Assembly (NCBI GenBank): GCA_023381515.1
Contig: JAMCQI010000030.1
Location: 1-64,000 of the forward strand
DNA from: Chloroflexota bacterium
Lineage (GTDB): Bacteria; Chloroflexota; Anaerolineae; UBA4142
Direction: 5' to 3'
DNA: 64,000 bases
The notes below the pieces were generated by a model that saw only the letters and a program-made list of their open reading frames with translations, searched no databases and was not told where the DNA came from. Positions 8,002-17,975 of the stretch are shown here, piece by piece (the stretch's first letter is position 1; the number at the start of each line of letters is the position of its first letter). The translations under genes and the position numbers were made by a program.

Positions 8002-9684
8002 CTAACTTTGCTCCGCCTTTTCGATCTTGCCCCAGGTGTCGCGGAGCGAGACGGTCCGGTTAAAGATCGGATGACCCGGTTTCGAGTCGGGGTCCACGCT
8101 AAAGTAGCCGGTCCGCTCAAATTGGTATCGCTCTCCCGGCGTTACGGTGGCGAGCGAAGGCTCGACGTACGTTGTCGTGAGGCGCTCGAGCGAGTTTGGA
8201 TTGATGTGCGCTTTCCAATCCTCGTCCTCGTCCGGCCTCGGCGTCAGGAACAGCGTGTCATACAGACGCGCTTCGGCCGGGACCGCATGCCGGGCGGACA
8301 CCCAGTGAATCGTCCCCTTGACCCGGCGTGCCTCCGCCGCACCGCCGCGGCTCTCCGGATCGTAAGTGCAGCGAAGCTCCACGATCTCTCCTGTCTTTTC
8401 GTCTCGCACGACCCCGGTGCACTTTACAATATACGCATAGCGCAGGCGGACCTCGGCGCCCGGCGACAGCCGAAAGTACTTTTTCGGCGGGTTCTCGCGA
8501 AAGTCGTCCTGGTCGATCCAGATCTCGCGCGTAAAGGGCACATGGCGCGTCCCCATCGCGGCGTCTTCGGGGTTGTTCACCGCCTCCAGCTCTTCGACTT
8601 GGCCGTCGGGGTAGTTTTCGACGATGACCTTGAGCGGGTGCAGCACCGCCATCACACGCGGCGCTCGCCGATTCAGGTCTTCGCGGACGCAGTGCTCCAG
8701 CAGGGCGAGGCCGATCACGTTTTGCTTCTTGGCCACACCCACTCGCTCACAAAACTCGCGAATCGATTCGGGCGTATAGCCGCGGCGGCGCAAGCCCGAA
8801 AGCGTCGGCATGCGCGGGTCATCCCAACCTGCTACGAGGCCGTCGTTCACCAACTGTAACAGCTTGCGCTTGCTCATCACGGTGTGGCTCAGGTTGAGAC
8901 GCGCAAACTCGATCTGCCGTGGATGGTAGATGCCGAGAGCGTCCAAAAACCAATCATAGAGCGGCCGGTGGTCTTCGTATTCCATCGAGCAGAGGGAGTG
9001 CGTCACCCGCTCGATCGAGTCGGATTGGCCGTGCGCCCAATCGTACATCGGGTAGATGCACCATTGATCGCCCGTCCGGTGATGAGCGACTTTGCGGATC
9101 CGATACATGACGGGGTCGCGCAGATTGAGGTTCGGCGAAGCCATGTCGATCTTGGCGCGCAGCGTACGCGTTCCTTCCTCGAACTCGCCCGCGCGCATCC
9201 GGGCAAAGAGGTCGAGGTTCTCGTCTACCGAGCGATTACGATAGGGACTCTCGCGCCCGGGCTCGGTGAGCGTCCCCCGGTACTCGCGCGTTTCGTCGGG
9301 GGTCAAATCGTCGACGTAGGCTTTGCCCGCTTTGATGAGTTGGACAGCCCATTGATACAGCTGCTCGAAATAGTTGGACGCAAAAAACAGATTATCACCC
9401 CAGTCGAACCCCAGCCAGCGGATATCCTCCTTGATCGCCTCGACGTACTCGACTTCTTCCTTGGTCGGGTTCGTATCGTCAAAGCGGAGGTTGCATTTGC
9501 CGCCAAATTCTTGGGCGAGTCCAAAATTCAGGCAGATGGCTTTGGCGTGGCCGATGTGCAGATAGCCGTTCGGTTCCGGGGGGAAACGCGTGACGACGCG
9601 GCCGTCAAAGCGCCCGCTCGCCGTGTCCTCGGTCACGGCGGCGCGCACAAAATCCAACGGCTTGGGCGGTTCAGTACTGCTCAT
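8002..9684 (-). CDS. glnS: Glutaminyl-tRNA synthetase
   Basis: This 560-residue class Ib synthetase charges tRNA-Gln with glutamine in the cytoplasm. The HIGH motif occurs at residues 43-46 within [17 protein letters not shown], and the KMSKS-type loop reads [13 protein letters not shown]. The C-terminal anticodon-binding beta-barrels follow, with [15 protein letters not shown] and the final [12 protein letters not shown] typical of GlnRS rather than GluRS. Length is normal. The ATG at 9684 is chosen over an upstream frame extension because homology begins within a few residues ([18 protein letters not shown]). A good sigma-70 promoter lies at 9734-9761. Having GlnRS suggests direct glutaminylation rather than sole reliance on the GatCAB route. 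Confidence 0.97.
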   Translation of the reverse strand: MSSTEPPKPLDFVRAAVTEDTASGRFDGRVVTRFPPEPNGYLHIGHAKAICLNFGLAQEFGGKCNLRFDDTNPTKEEVEYVEAIKEDIRWLGFDWGDNLFFASNYFEQLYQWAVQLIKAGKAYVDDLTPDETREYRGTLTEPGRESPYRNRSVDENLDLFARMRAGEFEEGTRTLRAKIDMASPNLNLRDPVMYRIRKVAHHRTGDQWCIYPMYDWAHGQSDSIERVTHSLCSMEYEDHRPLYDWFLDALGIYHPRQIEFARLNLSHTVMSKRKLLQLVNDGLVAGWDDPRMPTLSGLRRRGYTPESIREFCERVGVAKKQNVIGLALLEHCVREDLNRRAPRVMAVLHPLKVIVENYPDGQVEELEAVNNPEDAAMGTRHVPFTREIWIDQDDFRENPPKKYFRLSPGAEVRLRYAYIVKCTGVVRDEKTGEIVELRCTYDPESRGGAAEARRVKGTIHWVSARHAVPAEARLYDTLFLTPRPDEDEDWKAHINPNSLERLTTTYVEPSLATVTPGERYQFERTGYFSVDPDSKPGHPIFNRTVSLRDTWGKIEKAEQS

Positions 9685-9733
9685 CGTGATAATCCAATCG
9701 TTCTTTGATTTAGCAAGACCATTGCTTCGGAAT

Positions 9734-9761
9734 AGTATATACAAGACGCGGCGCACGTCAA
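9734..9761 (-). promoter_or_regulatory. glnS promoter
   Basis: Read on the minus strand, TTGACG and TATACT are separated by 16 bases and lie 50 bases upstream of the glnS ATG. This is a good sigma-70 match. Confidence 0.6.
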
Positions 9762-9847
9762 TTCACTTCTCGACACGGGCGTAGCTCGCGCTGGGGGAGA
9801 CTCGCCGATTGAAATCGTCCTCTGGAGGCGCCGGCGCGCCGGCCGTT

Positions 9848-9885
9848 CCCCTGCGGGGACGGCATGCTCCCTGTCCCCGCAGGGG
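9848..9885. repeat. GC-rich inverted repeat between divergent promoters
   Basis: CCCCTGCGGGGAC and GTCCCCGCAGGGG form a perfect 13-base stem with a 12-base loop, set within further GCGC-rich flanks. It lies between the divergent glnS and MFS promoters. It could separate them or be a dispersed repeat. Confidence 0.6.
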
Positions 9886-9929
9886 GACAGTCGGCGCGCG
9901 GCCCAAGAGGGGCGACTTGAGTCGCCGCC

Positions 9930-9958
9930 TTGACACGCCACCTTCAAGGCGCTATTAT
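9930..9958 (+). promoter_or_regulatory. MFS exporter promoter
   Basis: A perfect TTGACA is followed after 17 bases by TATTAT, 31 bases before the start at 9989. This is one of the strongest promoter matches in the window. Confidence 0.7.
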
Positions 9959-9988
9959 CACCGGAGTCTCTTCTCAAGGGTCCCCAAA

Positions 9989-11275
9989 ATGACGAGCCTG
10001 CGACAGTTCGGCCAAAACACGTTTTCCTCGCTCAAGATCCGGAACTATCGCCTGTACTATATCGGGCAGGTGATCTCGACATCGGGCACCTTCATGCAGT
10101 CGGTCGCCCAGGCGTGGCTCGTGCTCCAGCTTACGAATTCAGGCACCGAATTGGGGCTGGTCGCTGCCTTGCAGTATTTGCCCATCTTGATCCTCAGTCC
10201 ATTTGCCGGCGTCCTCGCCGACCGCTTTTCCAAACGCAGGTTGTTGCTGGTCACGCAGTCAGCTTTTGGTGTGATCGCCGTGATGCTCGGCCTTTTGGTC
10301 GCCACGGGGCTGGTGCAAATTTGGATGGTCTATGTTTTCGCGGTGTGCTATGGCTTGATCAATACTCTCGACAATCCCACTCGCCAGAGCTTTGTCGTGG
10401 AAATGGTTGGCGAGCGCGAGCTAAAGAATGCGGTCACGCTGTACAGCAGCCTGGTGAATCTATCGCGCGTGATCGGGCCCTCGATTGCAGGCATTTTGAT
10501 CGCAACCGTCGGGCTGGCGCCCTGCTTTATTCTGAATGGGCTCTCGTACGCCGCCGTGGTCATCATGCTCCTGGTGATGAACGTACATGAACTCCGGACG
10601 CCGCCGCCCGCGCCCCGCATGAAAGGTCAGGTCCGCGCGGGGTTTAACTACGTGCGCTCGACGCCGGTGCTCCGCAACGTTCTCTTGATGCTCGCCATCA
10701 TTGGAACACTCACGTTCGAGTTCCAGGTAAGCCTGCCCCTGATTGCCCAATTCACCTTCAACAGCGGCGCACAAGGCTATGCGGCTTTGTCGGCCGCCAT
10801 GGGCATCGGCGCGGTCGCGGGGGGGCTGATTACCGCCGGACAGAAGAACATGTCGTCTCATCTGTTGATCCTTGCGGCGTTTCTCTTCGGTCTGGCAACT
10901 CTAATCGCGGCGATCATGCCGAATCTGGTGCTAGCCATCTTGGGAATGGTCATCGTCGGGGTGTTTTCGATTTACTTTACGGCACTCGGGAACAGCATTC
11001 TGCAAATCGAGAGCGCGCCGCAGATGCGCGGCCGGGTCATGGCCCTTTGGGCGGTCGCTTTCCTCGGGTCGACGACAATCGGCGGGCCCATTGTCGGGTT
11101 GGTGGGAGAGACGATTGGCCCGCGCTGGGGATTGGGGATCGGCGGGATCGCCGCCATCGCCGCCGCCTTGTTGGGATTCGTGACCGTGCGCATGGTGCAA
11201 CCGCCCAAGCGGGTCTCCGAAGCAGCGGTCACCAGCGCCTCATTAACGGCCGAAGAGGACACCCGTGTGCAGTAG
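9989..11275 (+). CDS. MFS transporter of the EntS/DHA3 type
   Basis: This 428-residue inner-membrane protein has about 12 hydrophobic segments and the MFS_3/DHA3 signature set: FSSLKIRNYRLYYIGQVIS at the N-terminus, the loop 2-3 motif GVLADRFSKRRLLLVTQ (motif A variant), and QMRGRVMALWAV in the second half. Members are proton-driven exporters of siderophores, macrolides or other small molecules; the substrate cannot be read from the sequence. The ATG at 9989 has AAGGG upstream and sits directly behind a strong promoter. The PrsW-like gene follows after 56 bases and may be read through. Confidence 0.88.
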   Translation: MTSLRQFGQNTFSSLKIRNYRLYYIGQVISTSGTFMQSVAQAWLVLQLTNSGTELGLVAALQYLPILILSPFAGVLADRFSKRRLLLVTQSAFGVIAVMLGLLVATGLVQIWMVYVFAVCYGLINTLDNPTRQSFVVEMVGERELKNAVTLYSSLVNLSRVIGPSIAGILIATVGLAPCFILNGLSYAAVVIMLLVMNVHELRTPPPAPRMKGQVRAGFNYVRSTPVLRNVLLMLAIIGTLTFEFQVSLPLIAQFTFNSGAQGYAALSAAMGIGAVAGGLITAGQKNMSSHLLILAAFLFGLATLIAAIMPNLVLAILGMVIVGVFSIYFTALGNSILQIESAPQMRGRVMALWAVAFLGSTTIGGPIVGLVGETIGPRWGLGIGGIAAIAAALLGFVTVRMVQPPKRVSEAAVTSASLTAEEDTRVQ

Positions 11276-11331
11276 CGCCATTTGCTATCTTTGCGGAGGC
11301 GTGTAGAATGGCTCGCATCAAAGGAGCCACT

Positions 11332-12564
11332 ATGCAGGATACCTCGCTTGAGCTCAGACACGTCCTGGTCGGATCGCCTTTGCGCCGGCCCGCCGTCGCC
11401 GTGGCCGTCGGCATTTTCTTTGCCGTCATGCTCGGCGCTGGCGCCTACAATCTCATCTGGCCTCTGTACGGCGGAGCTCCCCGCCTTATCGAGGTCTTTG
11501 TTACCGGCTGCATCTTTGCGGCGGTCGCTACCGTTCCTGCCGTCCTGGTCGTTTGGTATCTGGACCGCCGGGAGCATGAATTACCTCTGTTGCTGGCCGG
11601 GGCGGCCATATGGGGCGCCGTGGTAAGCGCCAGTCTCTCCCTGGTGTTCAGCAACACGCTCTACGGCTATCTATTGGACGTTGCCAAACGGTCGGGCGGT
11701 ACCGTCCTGGGGCTGCCGGCTGAGAGGTTTACCTCTGTTTTTGCCTCCCCGACTGTCGAAGAGCTGGTTAAAGGGCTTGCCATTCTCATTCTTTTTTGGC
11801 TCTTGCATGCGGACTTTGACGATCTCCGCGATGGGCTGCTCTACGGCGCCATGGTGGGATTGGGGTTCAACGCCGCGCAGTACGCCATCTTTCTGCTGGA
11901 CGAATTTGCCTACAGCGGGACTCCGCCCTACTGGTCCCTCGGCGCGCTGCAGTTTGTCTTTCTGGGAGTGAACGGGCATTTCATTTACAGCGCCCTCCTC
12001 GGCGCCGGTTTTGGCCTGGCCAGCGAGACACACAATCCGCGCTTGAAATGGCTCGCGCCGCTCGGCGGCCTGGTGCTCGCGATCCTCGCGAACGTCCTGG
12101 CCAACTCGCTCGGGACCAAGGTGATCAACGAGGTCGTGCGGGCGATGACGGGGCAGCGCTTGCTCTTTGCGACAACGCCTCCCCTCATTGTGTGGTTGGC
12201 GACCGCGCTTGGCACGCTGGCCTCTCAGGGCTGGGCGTACATCCTCTTTGGTTATGCGGTCATCAGAAGCGAACTCTGGGAAGTGGATACGATCCGAAAG
12301 GAGCTCGCCGGGGAAGTGAACGGGGCGGTCACCCCGGACGAGTACAAGCTCGTCGAGAAAGAAGAACCTTTCAAGCTGCGCCGTTTGCCCGGCTACCCTC
12401 CCAAGGTCGCCCACGCGATCATGCACGCGCAGAACGAACTGGCCTTTCGCAAATGGCATCTTCAGGAAGAGGGGGGCAAGGTCGAGGAAGACGAACTCGT
12501 GCAAGGTTGGCGCGCGCGGATCGCCCAGCTCCGGGCGAGCGCCGATAGCAAGGCCTCGGCCTAA
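11332..12564 (+). CDS. PrsW-type intramembrane metalloprotease
   Basis: This 410-residue membrane protein has about eight hydrophobic spans. The PrsW/CPBP-like catalytic pattern is present: EExxK in PTVEELVKGL (Glu143, Glu144), GLGFNAAQYAIF after the next loop, and a conserved His (His216) in GVNGHFIYSALLG. PrsW-family proteases cleave membrane substrates such as anti-sigma factors. The second motif has Gln where PrsW often has Glu (GFNAAQ). The C-terminal 80 residues form a charged cytoplasmic tail (DEYKLVEKEEPFKLRRLPG), longer than in Bacillus PrsW. The ATG at 11332 has AAAGGAG five bases upstream; an ATG at 11308 is an alternative. A hairpin terminator follows. Confidence 0.8.
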   Translation: MQDTSLELRHVLVGSPLRRPAVAVAVGIFFAVMLGAGAYNLIWPLYGGAPRLIEVFVTGCIFAAVATVPAVLVVWYLDRREHELPLLLAGAAIWGAVVSASLSLVFSNTLYGYLLDVAKRSGGTVLGLPAERFTSVFASPTVEELVKGLAILILFWLLHADFDDLRDGLLYGAMVGLGFNAAQYAIFLLDEFAYSGTPPYWSLGALQFVFLGVNGHFIYSALLGAGFGLASETHNPRLKWLAPLGGLVLAILANVLANSLGTKVINEVVRAMTGQRLLFATTPPLIVWLATALGTLASQGWAYILFGYAVIRSELWEVDTIRKELAGEVNGAVTPDEYKLVEKEEPFKLRRLPGYPPKVAHAIMHAQNELAFRKWHLQEEGGKVEEDELVQGWRARIAQLRASADSKASA

Positions 12565-12602
12565 AAAGTCGATCCGTGGAATCTAGTCGAAATGTCCTGT
12601 GC

Positions 12603-12628
12603 AGGGGCGACCGGCGGGTCGCCCCTTT
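12603..12628. terminator. Bidirectional terminator between converging genes
   Basis: AGGGGCGACC and GGTCGCCCCT form a perfect 10-base stem with a four-base loop, followed by TTT on the plus strand. It lies between the PrsW stop and the end of the leftward zinc-ribbon gene. Confidence 0.6.
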
Positions 12629-12656
12629 CGCAGGACGATGAGGTGATGCGCTTGCC

Positions 12657-13379
12657 TCACGGCGGAGGAAGGCCACTCTGAGCCGGATTCGGGGGTAATA
12701 GTTCTTGGGGCGTTGCAGCACCGCAATTGGGACACTGGAAATGGTTTTCTTCCGGCACATAGGAGCTGTTGCAGTATGGGCACTGGATCGATTGCGGCTT
12801 GGGGGGCTCGGTGGGAACCTCACGCACGATTTCGCGAGTCACAGTCTGCGTGGGAGAGCCCAATCCGCCTAACCCGCCGATAATCATTGGCACTGGAAAC
12901 CCGCCGTATCCGATGCCCCCTCCGATACCGCCTCCTCCCGAACTGCCAGATCCACGGGAGCGCGACGAACGGGAGGAACCGGAGCCTTGTTCTCCCATCG
13001 CAAACAAGGCCATCGCCAGCACTGCGATGATAAAGACAGCGGCGACTGTGATAAAGACGATAATGGCCGTCAGGCGGACGGCCTTCCACAGGTCGTAAAG
13101 CTCATACCCGTAGCTAAAGAGCATCACTCCGCCGACGTAAAAGGGCGCCAAGAGCGCGATCAGAAGCGTGCCTTGGTCCTGCGGCAGTGTGCCCTTGATC
13201 CAGGTCGAATAAGCCAGCAGGACGATGACCGCAAGGGACGCCAAAGCGATGAGCCCGCCGGGGATCATGAGATACAGCGGCTTGCCCGGCTTTTCATCAT
13301 CATAGTGATGGTTGACGACCTGCCTGGTTTTCGCACCCACGTTCAGTGTATGATAACTTGGTGTAGGTTTGTATGCCAT
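12657..13379 (-). CDS. Membrane protein with C-terminal zinc ribbon
   Basis: This 240-residue protein has three hydrophobic segments in the first half (YLMIPGGLIALASLAVIVLL, LLIALLAPFYVGGVMLF and LTAIIVFITVAAVFIIAVLA), a Ser/Arg then Gly-rich stretch, and a C-terminal zinc ribbon with paired CPYC and CPNC knuckles (IQCPYCNSSYVPEENHFQCP). Soluble zinc ribbons tethered to membrane spans usually mediate protein contacts. The start at 13379 has GGAGGTCAGGT directly upstream. It follows the Lon-like gene on the same strand by about 70 bases. The function is unknown; linkage to Lon suggests, but does not show, a quality-control role. Confidence 0.7.
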   Translation of the reverse strand: MAYKPTPSYHTLNVGAKTRQVVNHHYDDEKPGKPLYLMIPGGLIALASLAVIVLLAYSTWIKGTLPQDQGTLLIALLAPFYVGGVMLFSYGYELYDLWKAVRLTAIIVFITVAAVFIIAVLAMALFAMGEQGSGSSRSSRSRGSGSSGGGGIGGGIGYGGFPVPMIIGGLGGLGSPTQTVTREIVREVPTEPPKPQSIQCPYCNSSYVPEENHFQCPNCGAATPQELLPPNPAQSGLPPP

Positions 13380-13448
13380 ACCTGACCTCCACACTACAAG
13401 CCGCGCTCAAGCCATCCCTCGCGGATGCCGGCGCGGGCTGCGATCCAA

Positions 13449-15896
13449 CTATCGTTCATGTGCGGCACTGGGAACGGACGGCCCCTCGCCGCCGTAAGGC
13501 GACTGGGCAAGGTCTCTCCAGGACTTGACAAACTCTTTCAATCGATTGTCGACGCAGTCGTTCACCGTGCCTCCGGCAAACCGACCCGTCGAGTCCCGTT
13601 CTCCGGCTGGGACGCCGGTGAGTATTCCAATCCCTTCGTCAATCGTCTCGACTCCCCAGACGTGAAACTCGCCCCGTTTCACCGCTTGGACCACATCCTC
13701 ACGGAGCACCAGATTTTGGACATTGCTCTGGGGGATGAGCACGCCTTGCTCGCCCGTCAAGCCGAGGGTCCGGCAAAGGTCGAAAAAGCCTTCGATCTTT
13801 TCATTCACGCCGCCGATCGCCTGGACCTGGCCGTTTTGATTGACCGAGCCGGTGACCGCAATGGACTGCTTGATCGGTAGGCGCGCCAGTGCGGAGAGGA
13901 GCGCGTAGAGTTCTGCCGAGGAAGCGCTATCCCCCTCCACCCCCTCATAACTCTGTTCAAAAACCAGCTGCGCGGCAAGAGTCAGGGGATAATCGGCCGC
14001 GTACTTTTCGCGCAAGTACCCGCCCAAGATCAAAACGCCTTTGCTGTGGAGCGGCCCGCCCAATTCCACTTCCCGTTCGATATCGACAATGCCATCGCGA
14101 CCGGGCCCCAAGCTGGCGGTGATACGACTGGGCCGGCCAAAGTCGTAATCGCCAAGGCTGATGACCGAAAGCCCATTCACCTGACCCACCTTGCCGCCCT
14201 TTGTGTCAATTAAAAAGCTGCCCCGCGCCGTCATTTCCTGAAGGCGAGCTTGAGTCAAACTCGACCGATAAACCTTCTCCTCGAGGGCGCGGTTGATATG
14301 AGAGGCGGCGATGGTGGCCGCCCCTTCTTTTTGCGCCCAGAAATGGGCCTCGCGAATCAAATTTGCCATAGTGCCAAAGTGTGTAGAGAGCTTGGTCTGG
14401 TCCTCGGCCAGGCGAGAGGAATGCTCCAAGAGCCGGATCACCGCGCCCTGGTCGAGATGCTTCAACTGTTCTCGATCACACAGCGTGTGTATCAAGGCCA
14501 TAAAGGCGCGCACGTTCTCCGGGCCGCGGTCCATCTGGCCGTCAAATTCCGCTTTTACCTTGAAGAGCTCTGGAAACTGTTCGTCACTATCGTGGAAAAG
14601 ATAGTAGAGCAAGGGGCTGCCAATCAGCACCACCTTGACGTCGAGCGGAATCGGCCCGGGGCGCAGACTCTTGGTCGTCATGTAACCCAAGCGCTCGCCC
14701 AATTCCTCAATCTGGATCTCGCCGCCGCGCAGCGCCACTTTCAGCGCGTCCCAACTGTAGAGGTTGCGCAAGAGATCTTCCACGGGCAGCACCAGATAAC
14801 CGCCATTCGCGCGGTGGAGCGACCCGCCCTTGATCATCGTCAGATCAGTATAGAGGGCACCGTAATGGGTTTCCTTCTCGATCCGGCCAAAGAGGTTGCT
14901 GTAGCTGGGGTTGGGTTCGACAACGACGGGCGCGCCTTCTTGCTTGCCGTTGTCGACGACCACGTTGACCTGGTACTTGCGGAAGGCAAGCTCTTGCGGC
15001 AAGGGACCGGGCAGCGGGTCCGGGCCGGGTTGCGGGACGCTGGGAGCCGGCCCGCCCTTGAAGCTGTCGATGTTCTCCACCAAGTCCTTTTGTACGGCTT
15101 CGATAAAGCTAGTCACGGCGGGCACGTCCTGATATTTTTCCCGGAGGTCCTCGACCAGCCCGCCGACGGCATACAAAGCGACCTGCCGGTCCAATTGTTG
15201 CAGCTCCTCTTGAGCGGCCCGCTCGCGGGCGCGGAGCTGCTTCATGGCGCTCTGCAGTTCCCGATCGACGGCCTCCCGGCCCTGTTGAATCTCCTCACGC
15301 TCACGCGCCGGCAATGCCTCGAATTCAGCTTCCTTCAGGGGGCGTCCGCGGCGGATGGGAATAATGGCGATCCCCACCGGGGCGACTTGGACGGCAAAGC
15401 CCGCCCGGTTCGCATGCTCGTTGACCTGGAGCATCACGCTTTCGCGCTCCTGGTCGAGTTCGCGCTGAACCTCCCCCCGCTTGGCTGTGTAATCATCGCT
15501 TTCAAAGGCTTTGGGAATTTCACGCCGAGCATGGTCGATCAAGCTGCGCATATCCTGCTGGAATTGCCGGCCGCGACCCGCGGGCAACGCGATAACCTGA
15601 GGCTGATAGGGGTCCTCGAAATTGTTCAGATAGCACCAATCCGAAGGAGTGGGCTTGGCCTTCGCCAGCTTCAGAAGGTAAGACTGCACTGCCGTCATCT
15701 TGCCGGTGCCGGGTGGTCCGGCGACAAAGACATTAAAGCCGCGCTCTTGAATGCCGAGCCCGAATTCAAGGGCGGCGACGGCGCGCGGTTGTCCGATGAT
15801 ACCGCTCAAAGACTGCAAGCTCTCAGTCGTCTCGATACCCAGCGTTGCAGGATCCAAGGTTGGGCGCAGTTCGTCGGCGGATAACTCGTGAATCAT
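13449..15896 (-). CDS. LonB-like ATP-dependent protease
   Basis: This 815-residue protease belongs to the Lon group with an inserted coiled region (AAA_32 type, similar to archaeal LonB but without membrane spans). Walker A is GPPGTGKMTA at residues 60-69. A long coiled coil with many Glu, Arg and Gln follows at about 140-240. The second ATPase segment holds HRANGGYLVLPVEDLLRN. The C-terminal protease domain has the Ser-Lys dyad: Ser657 in EGDSASSAEL and Lys700 in GGVNEKIEGF. These are 43 residues apart, the same spacing as Ser679-Lys722 of E. coli Lon. It should unfold and degrade damaged cytoplasmic proteins. It may share a transcript with the zinc-ribbon protein downstream. Confidence 0.93.
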   Translation of the reverse strand: MIHELSADELRPTLDPATLGIETTESLQSLSGIIGQPRAVAALEFGLGIQERGFNVFVAGPPGTGKMTAVQSYLLKLAKAKPTPSDWCYLNNFEDPYQPQVIALPAGRGRQFQQDMRSLIDHARREIPKAFESDDYTAKRGEVQRELDQERESVMLQVNEHANRAGFAVQVAPVGIAIIPIRRGRPLKEAEFEALPAREREEIQQGREAVDRELQSAMKQLRARERAAQEELQQLDRQVALYAVGGLVEDLREKYQDVPAVTSFIEAVQKDLVENIDSFKGGPAPSVPQPGPDPLPGPLPQELAFRKYQVNVVVDNGKQEGAPVVVEPNPSYSNLFGRIEKETHYGALYTDLTMIKGGSLHRANGGYLVLPVEDLLRNLYSWDALKVALRGGEIQIEELGERLGYMTTKSLRPGPIPLDVKVVLIGSPLLYYLFHDSDEQFPELFKVKAEFDGQMDRGPENVRAFMALIHTLCDREQLKHLDQGAVIRLLEHSSRLAEDQTKLSTHFGTMANLIREAHFWAQKEGAATIAASHINRALEEKVYRSSLTQARLQEMTARGSFLIDTKGGKVGQVNGLSVISLGDYDFGRPSRITASLGPGRDGIVDIEREVELGGPLHSKGVLILGGYLREKYAADYPLTLAAQLVFEQSYEGVEGDSASSAELYALLSALARLPIKQSIAVTGSVNQNGQVQAIGGVNEKIEGFFDLCRTLGLTGEQGVLIPQSNVQNLVLREDVVQAVKRGEFHVWGVETIDEGIGILTGVPAGERDSTGRFAGGTVNDCVDNRLKEFVKSWRDLAQSPYGGEGPSVPSAAHER

Positions 15897-15925
15897 GGCA
15901 GCCTCCCGATCAATCCGACTTTGGA

Positions 15926-16777
15926 TTACGTGACGACGCGCGGATAGAGCCGACCGCCGATCAAGACGAGAATCGTGGTCGCAATGACTAGAACGGCGAG
16001 ATCCAAGCCAATCCCGAATGCGCTCGAGCTGCCTTTCAGCATGAGCGCACGCAGAGCATCCACCTCATAGGTCAGCGGATTCACGTGCGAGATGACCTGC
16101 AGCCAGGCGGGCATGATCGAGATCGGGTAGATCGCATTGCTCGCAAAAAAGAGCGGCATCGTCAGCACCTGGCCGATGCCCATGAATCGCTCGCGGGTCT
16201 TGACCAGGCACGCGATGATGAGCGAAAAGGTCGAGAAAAAGGCGGCGCTCAAAACCACCACCAACAGCACCCCGAGCAGGGCCAGCGGGTTCCAATTGAT
16301 CGCCACCCCCAGGAGCCACGCCAGCGCATAGATGATCACCGCCTGGGAGAGCGCCCGGATGCCCGCCGAGAGGGCTTTGCCCAGCACCAGCGCGGCGCGG
16401 GGGGTGGGACTGGCCAGGAACTTGTGGACGATGCCCAGGTCGCGTTCCCAGATGATCGCAATGCCGTAAAAGATGGCGATGAAGAGGACACTCTGGGCCA
16501 GAATGCCGGGGGCCATGAAATCCAGGTAGCGCAAGTTGCCAGTTGGGATGGCCCGCACCTGTGTAAACACTTCGCCAAAGACGAGCAGCCACAGGGCCGG
16601 CTGCACCGCGCGGGTAATCAGATCGGTCGCGTCGTGACGGAGCTTGCGTATTTCGAGCTCGGCAATGACGAGCGTCTTGTCAATGAAATTGAAGGTTGCG
16701 AGGAGCAGGTTCGTTTGTCCCAATAGAGGCGGGTTAACCCAGCCGTCGCGCAACACGCCTTGTTCTTGTTGTCTCAC
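15926..16777 (-). CDS. ABC-2 type exporter permease (DrrB-like)
   Basis: This 283-residue membrane protein of the ABC-2 family has six hydrophobic segments and the DrrB-type signatures LRYLDFMAPGILAQSVLFIA, ERDLGIVHKFLASPTPR and FASNAIYPISIMPAWLQVIS. It pairs with the upstream ATPase to export a hydrophobic compound such as an antibiotic or lipid. The start is taken as GTG at 16777 because GGAGGAAG lies eight bases upstream. This makes the gene overlap the ATPase gene by 44 bases, implying translational coupling. A longer upstream frame lacks a ribosome site. Confidence 0.85.
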   Translation of the reverse strand: MRQQEQGVLRDGWVNPPLLGQTNLLLATFNFIDKTLVIAELEIRKLRHDATDLITRAVQPALWLLVFGEVFTQVRAIPTGNLRYLDFMAPGILAQSVLFIAIFYGIAIIWERDLGIVHKFLASPTPRAALVLGKALSAGIRALSQAVIIYALAWLLGVAINWNPLALLGVLLVVVLSAAFFSTFSLIIACLVKTRERFMGIGQVLTMPLFFASNAIYPISIMPAWLQVISHVNPLTYEVDALRALMLKGSSSAFGIGLDLAVLVIATTILVLIGGRLYPRVVT

Positions 16778-17531
16778 GATAACTTCCTCCAGATTCCAGC
16801 TCCACGCCCGCGTAATGGGTAAACACATCGTCGAGCGTTGCGCCATTTCCTCCGATAGACGCTTTGAGTTCCGCGGGCGTCCCCAGCGCCGCGACTTTGC
16901 CCAAGTGCATGACGGCGAGACGGCCGCAGAGCTTGTCGGCCTCGTCCATATAGTGCGTCGTTAGAAGGATCGTCGTCCCATACTCGCGCCGGAGTTGGTC
17001 TATGTGCTCCCACACAGCTTGGCGCGCCACCGGATCCAGCCCGACGGTGGGCTCGTCGAGAAAGAGCACGCGCGGTCGGTGCAACATGGATTGGGCGATT
17101 TCCAGTCTGCGGATCATTCCCCCGGAATAGTCACGAACCAGTTTATCCGCCACTTCGGCCAGCCCCATAAAGGCCAGTGCGTCGCGGACGCTCTCTTCGC
17201 GCTGGGCCCGGGGCAAATCGTAGAGTTTGGCAAAGATGAGAAGGTTCTCGTAGCCCGTCAAAGTACCGTCGGCCGAGAGGAGCTGGGGAACGTAGCCAAT
17301 GAGGCGCCGCACTTGGGCAGCATGGTGGGCAATGTCAAATCCGGCGATCCGGGCATTCCCCGAGGTGGGGGGAAGCAGGGTCGTCAACATTTTCAGCGTC
17401 GTCGTTTTGCCCGCGCCATTCGGTCCCACCAATCCAAAGACTTCACATTCTTCGACGGAGATCGTGAGCGCGTCCACGGCGGTGAACGAACCAAAGCGGC
17501 GAGTGAGCGATTGTGTTTCCAGTATTGGCAT
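16734..17531 (-). CDS. ABC exporter ATPase (DrrA-like)
   Basis: This 265-residue ATP-binding subunit has Walker A GPNGAGKTTTL near residue 37, Q-loop in GYVPQLLSAD, signature YSGGMIRRLEIAQ, Walker B RVLFLDEPTVGLDP, and H-loop LLTTHYMDEADKL. The C-terminal extension LDDVFTHYAGVELE is typical of DrrA-like subunits. The signature motif is YSGGM rather than LSGGQ, a common DrrA variant. The start at 17531 (MPILETQSLTRRFGSFTAVD) is set by homology. The permease gene overlaps its 3' end, and a winged-helix gene lies 444 bases upstream on the same strand and may regulate the exporter. Confidence 0.9.
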   Translation of the reverse strand: MPILETQSLTRRFGSFTAVDALTISVEECEVFGLVGPNGAGKTTTLKMLTTLLPPTSGNARIAGFDIAHHAAQVRRLIGYVPQLLSADGTLTGYENLLIFAKLYDLPRAQREESVRDALAFMGLAEVADKLVRDYSGGMIRRLEIAQSMLHRPRVLFLDEPTVGLDPVARQAVWEHIDQLRREYGTTILLTTHYMDEADKLCGRLAVMHLGKVAALGTPAELKASIGGNGATLDDVFTHYAGVELESGGSYRETTRTRRVARRLG

Positions 17532-17975
17532 GATATTTGTCTCTCTCTTGCAGAGAATGCGTCTCTGGGCGGTCAAATGTTCATCTACAATGAAAGAGGC
17601 CTTGACTGGATCGTCGCAGCGACCCAGCCAAAGGCCTTCTTGACCTCCCTTGCAGCGGGACGCGCCTCGGCCAGAATGTCCTCGAATGAGGAAGAGGCGC
17701 GAGTTTCGGCAATCCGTCGGCCGATTTTCGACGATCCGGTGGATCGCAATGTCGAGTCGCTCTGATCTCCGTACGATGCCTAGATTACTGATACCACCGG
17801 AGGCGAGACGGGTCAATAGGGTATTCCCCTACTTTTCGTCAACCCCAGACCCACTCTTCGCCCGACCCGCTTTCAGGCCAACTCTTGAACACCGGGCCAG
17901 TCTCTCGCGTTCGCTTCGACCTTCCGCCGTCTCATCCTTGAGCAAACGGAGCAGAGGAAAGCTGGGTTGATGAGA
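17532..17975. other. Leader region of the exporter genes
   Basis: The 444 bases between the winged-helix gene and the exporter ATPase contain no believable gene on either strand. On the minus strand an imperfect hairpin built on GGCCTT/AAGGCC repeats (about 17605-17640) lies shortly upstream of the ATPase start and could be a leader structure. Confidence 0.45.

Noticed and set aside
14250..15884. A 544-codon plus-strand frame opposite the Lon-like gene
   Set aside because: The minus-strand frame has Walker A, the protease Ser-Lys dyad and correct family order; the plus-strand frame is its antisense shadow.
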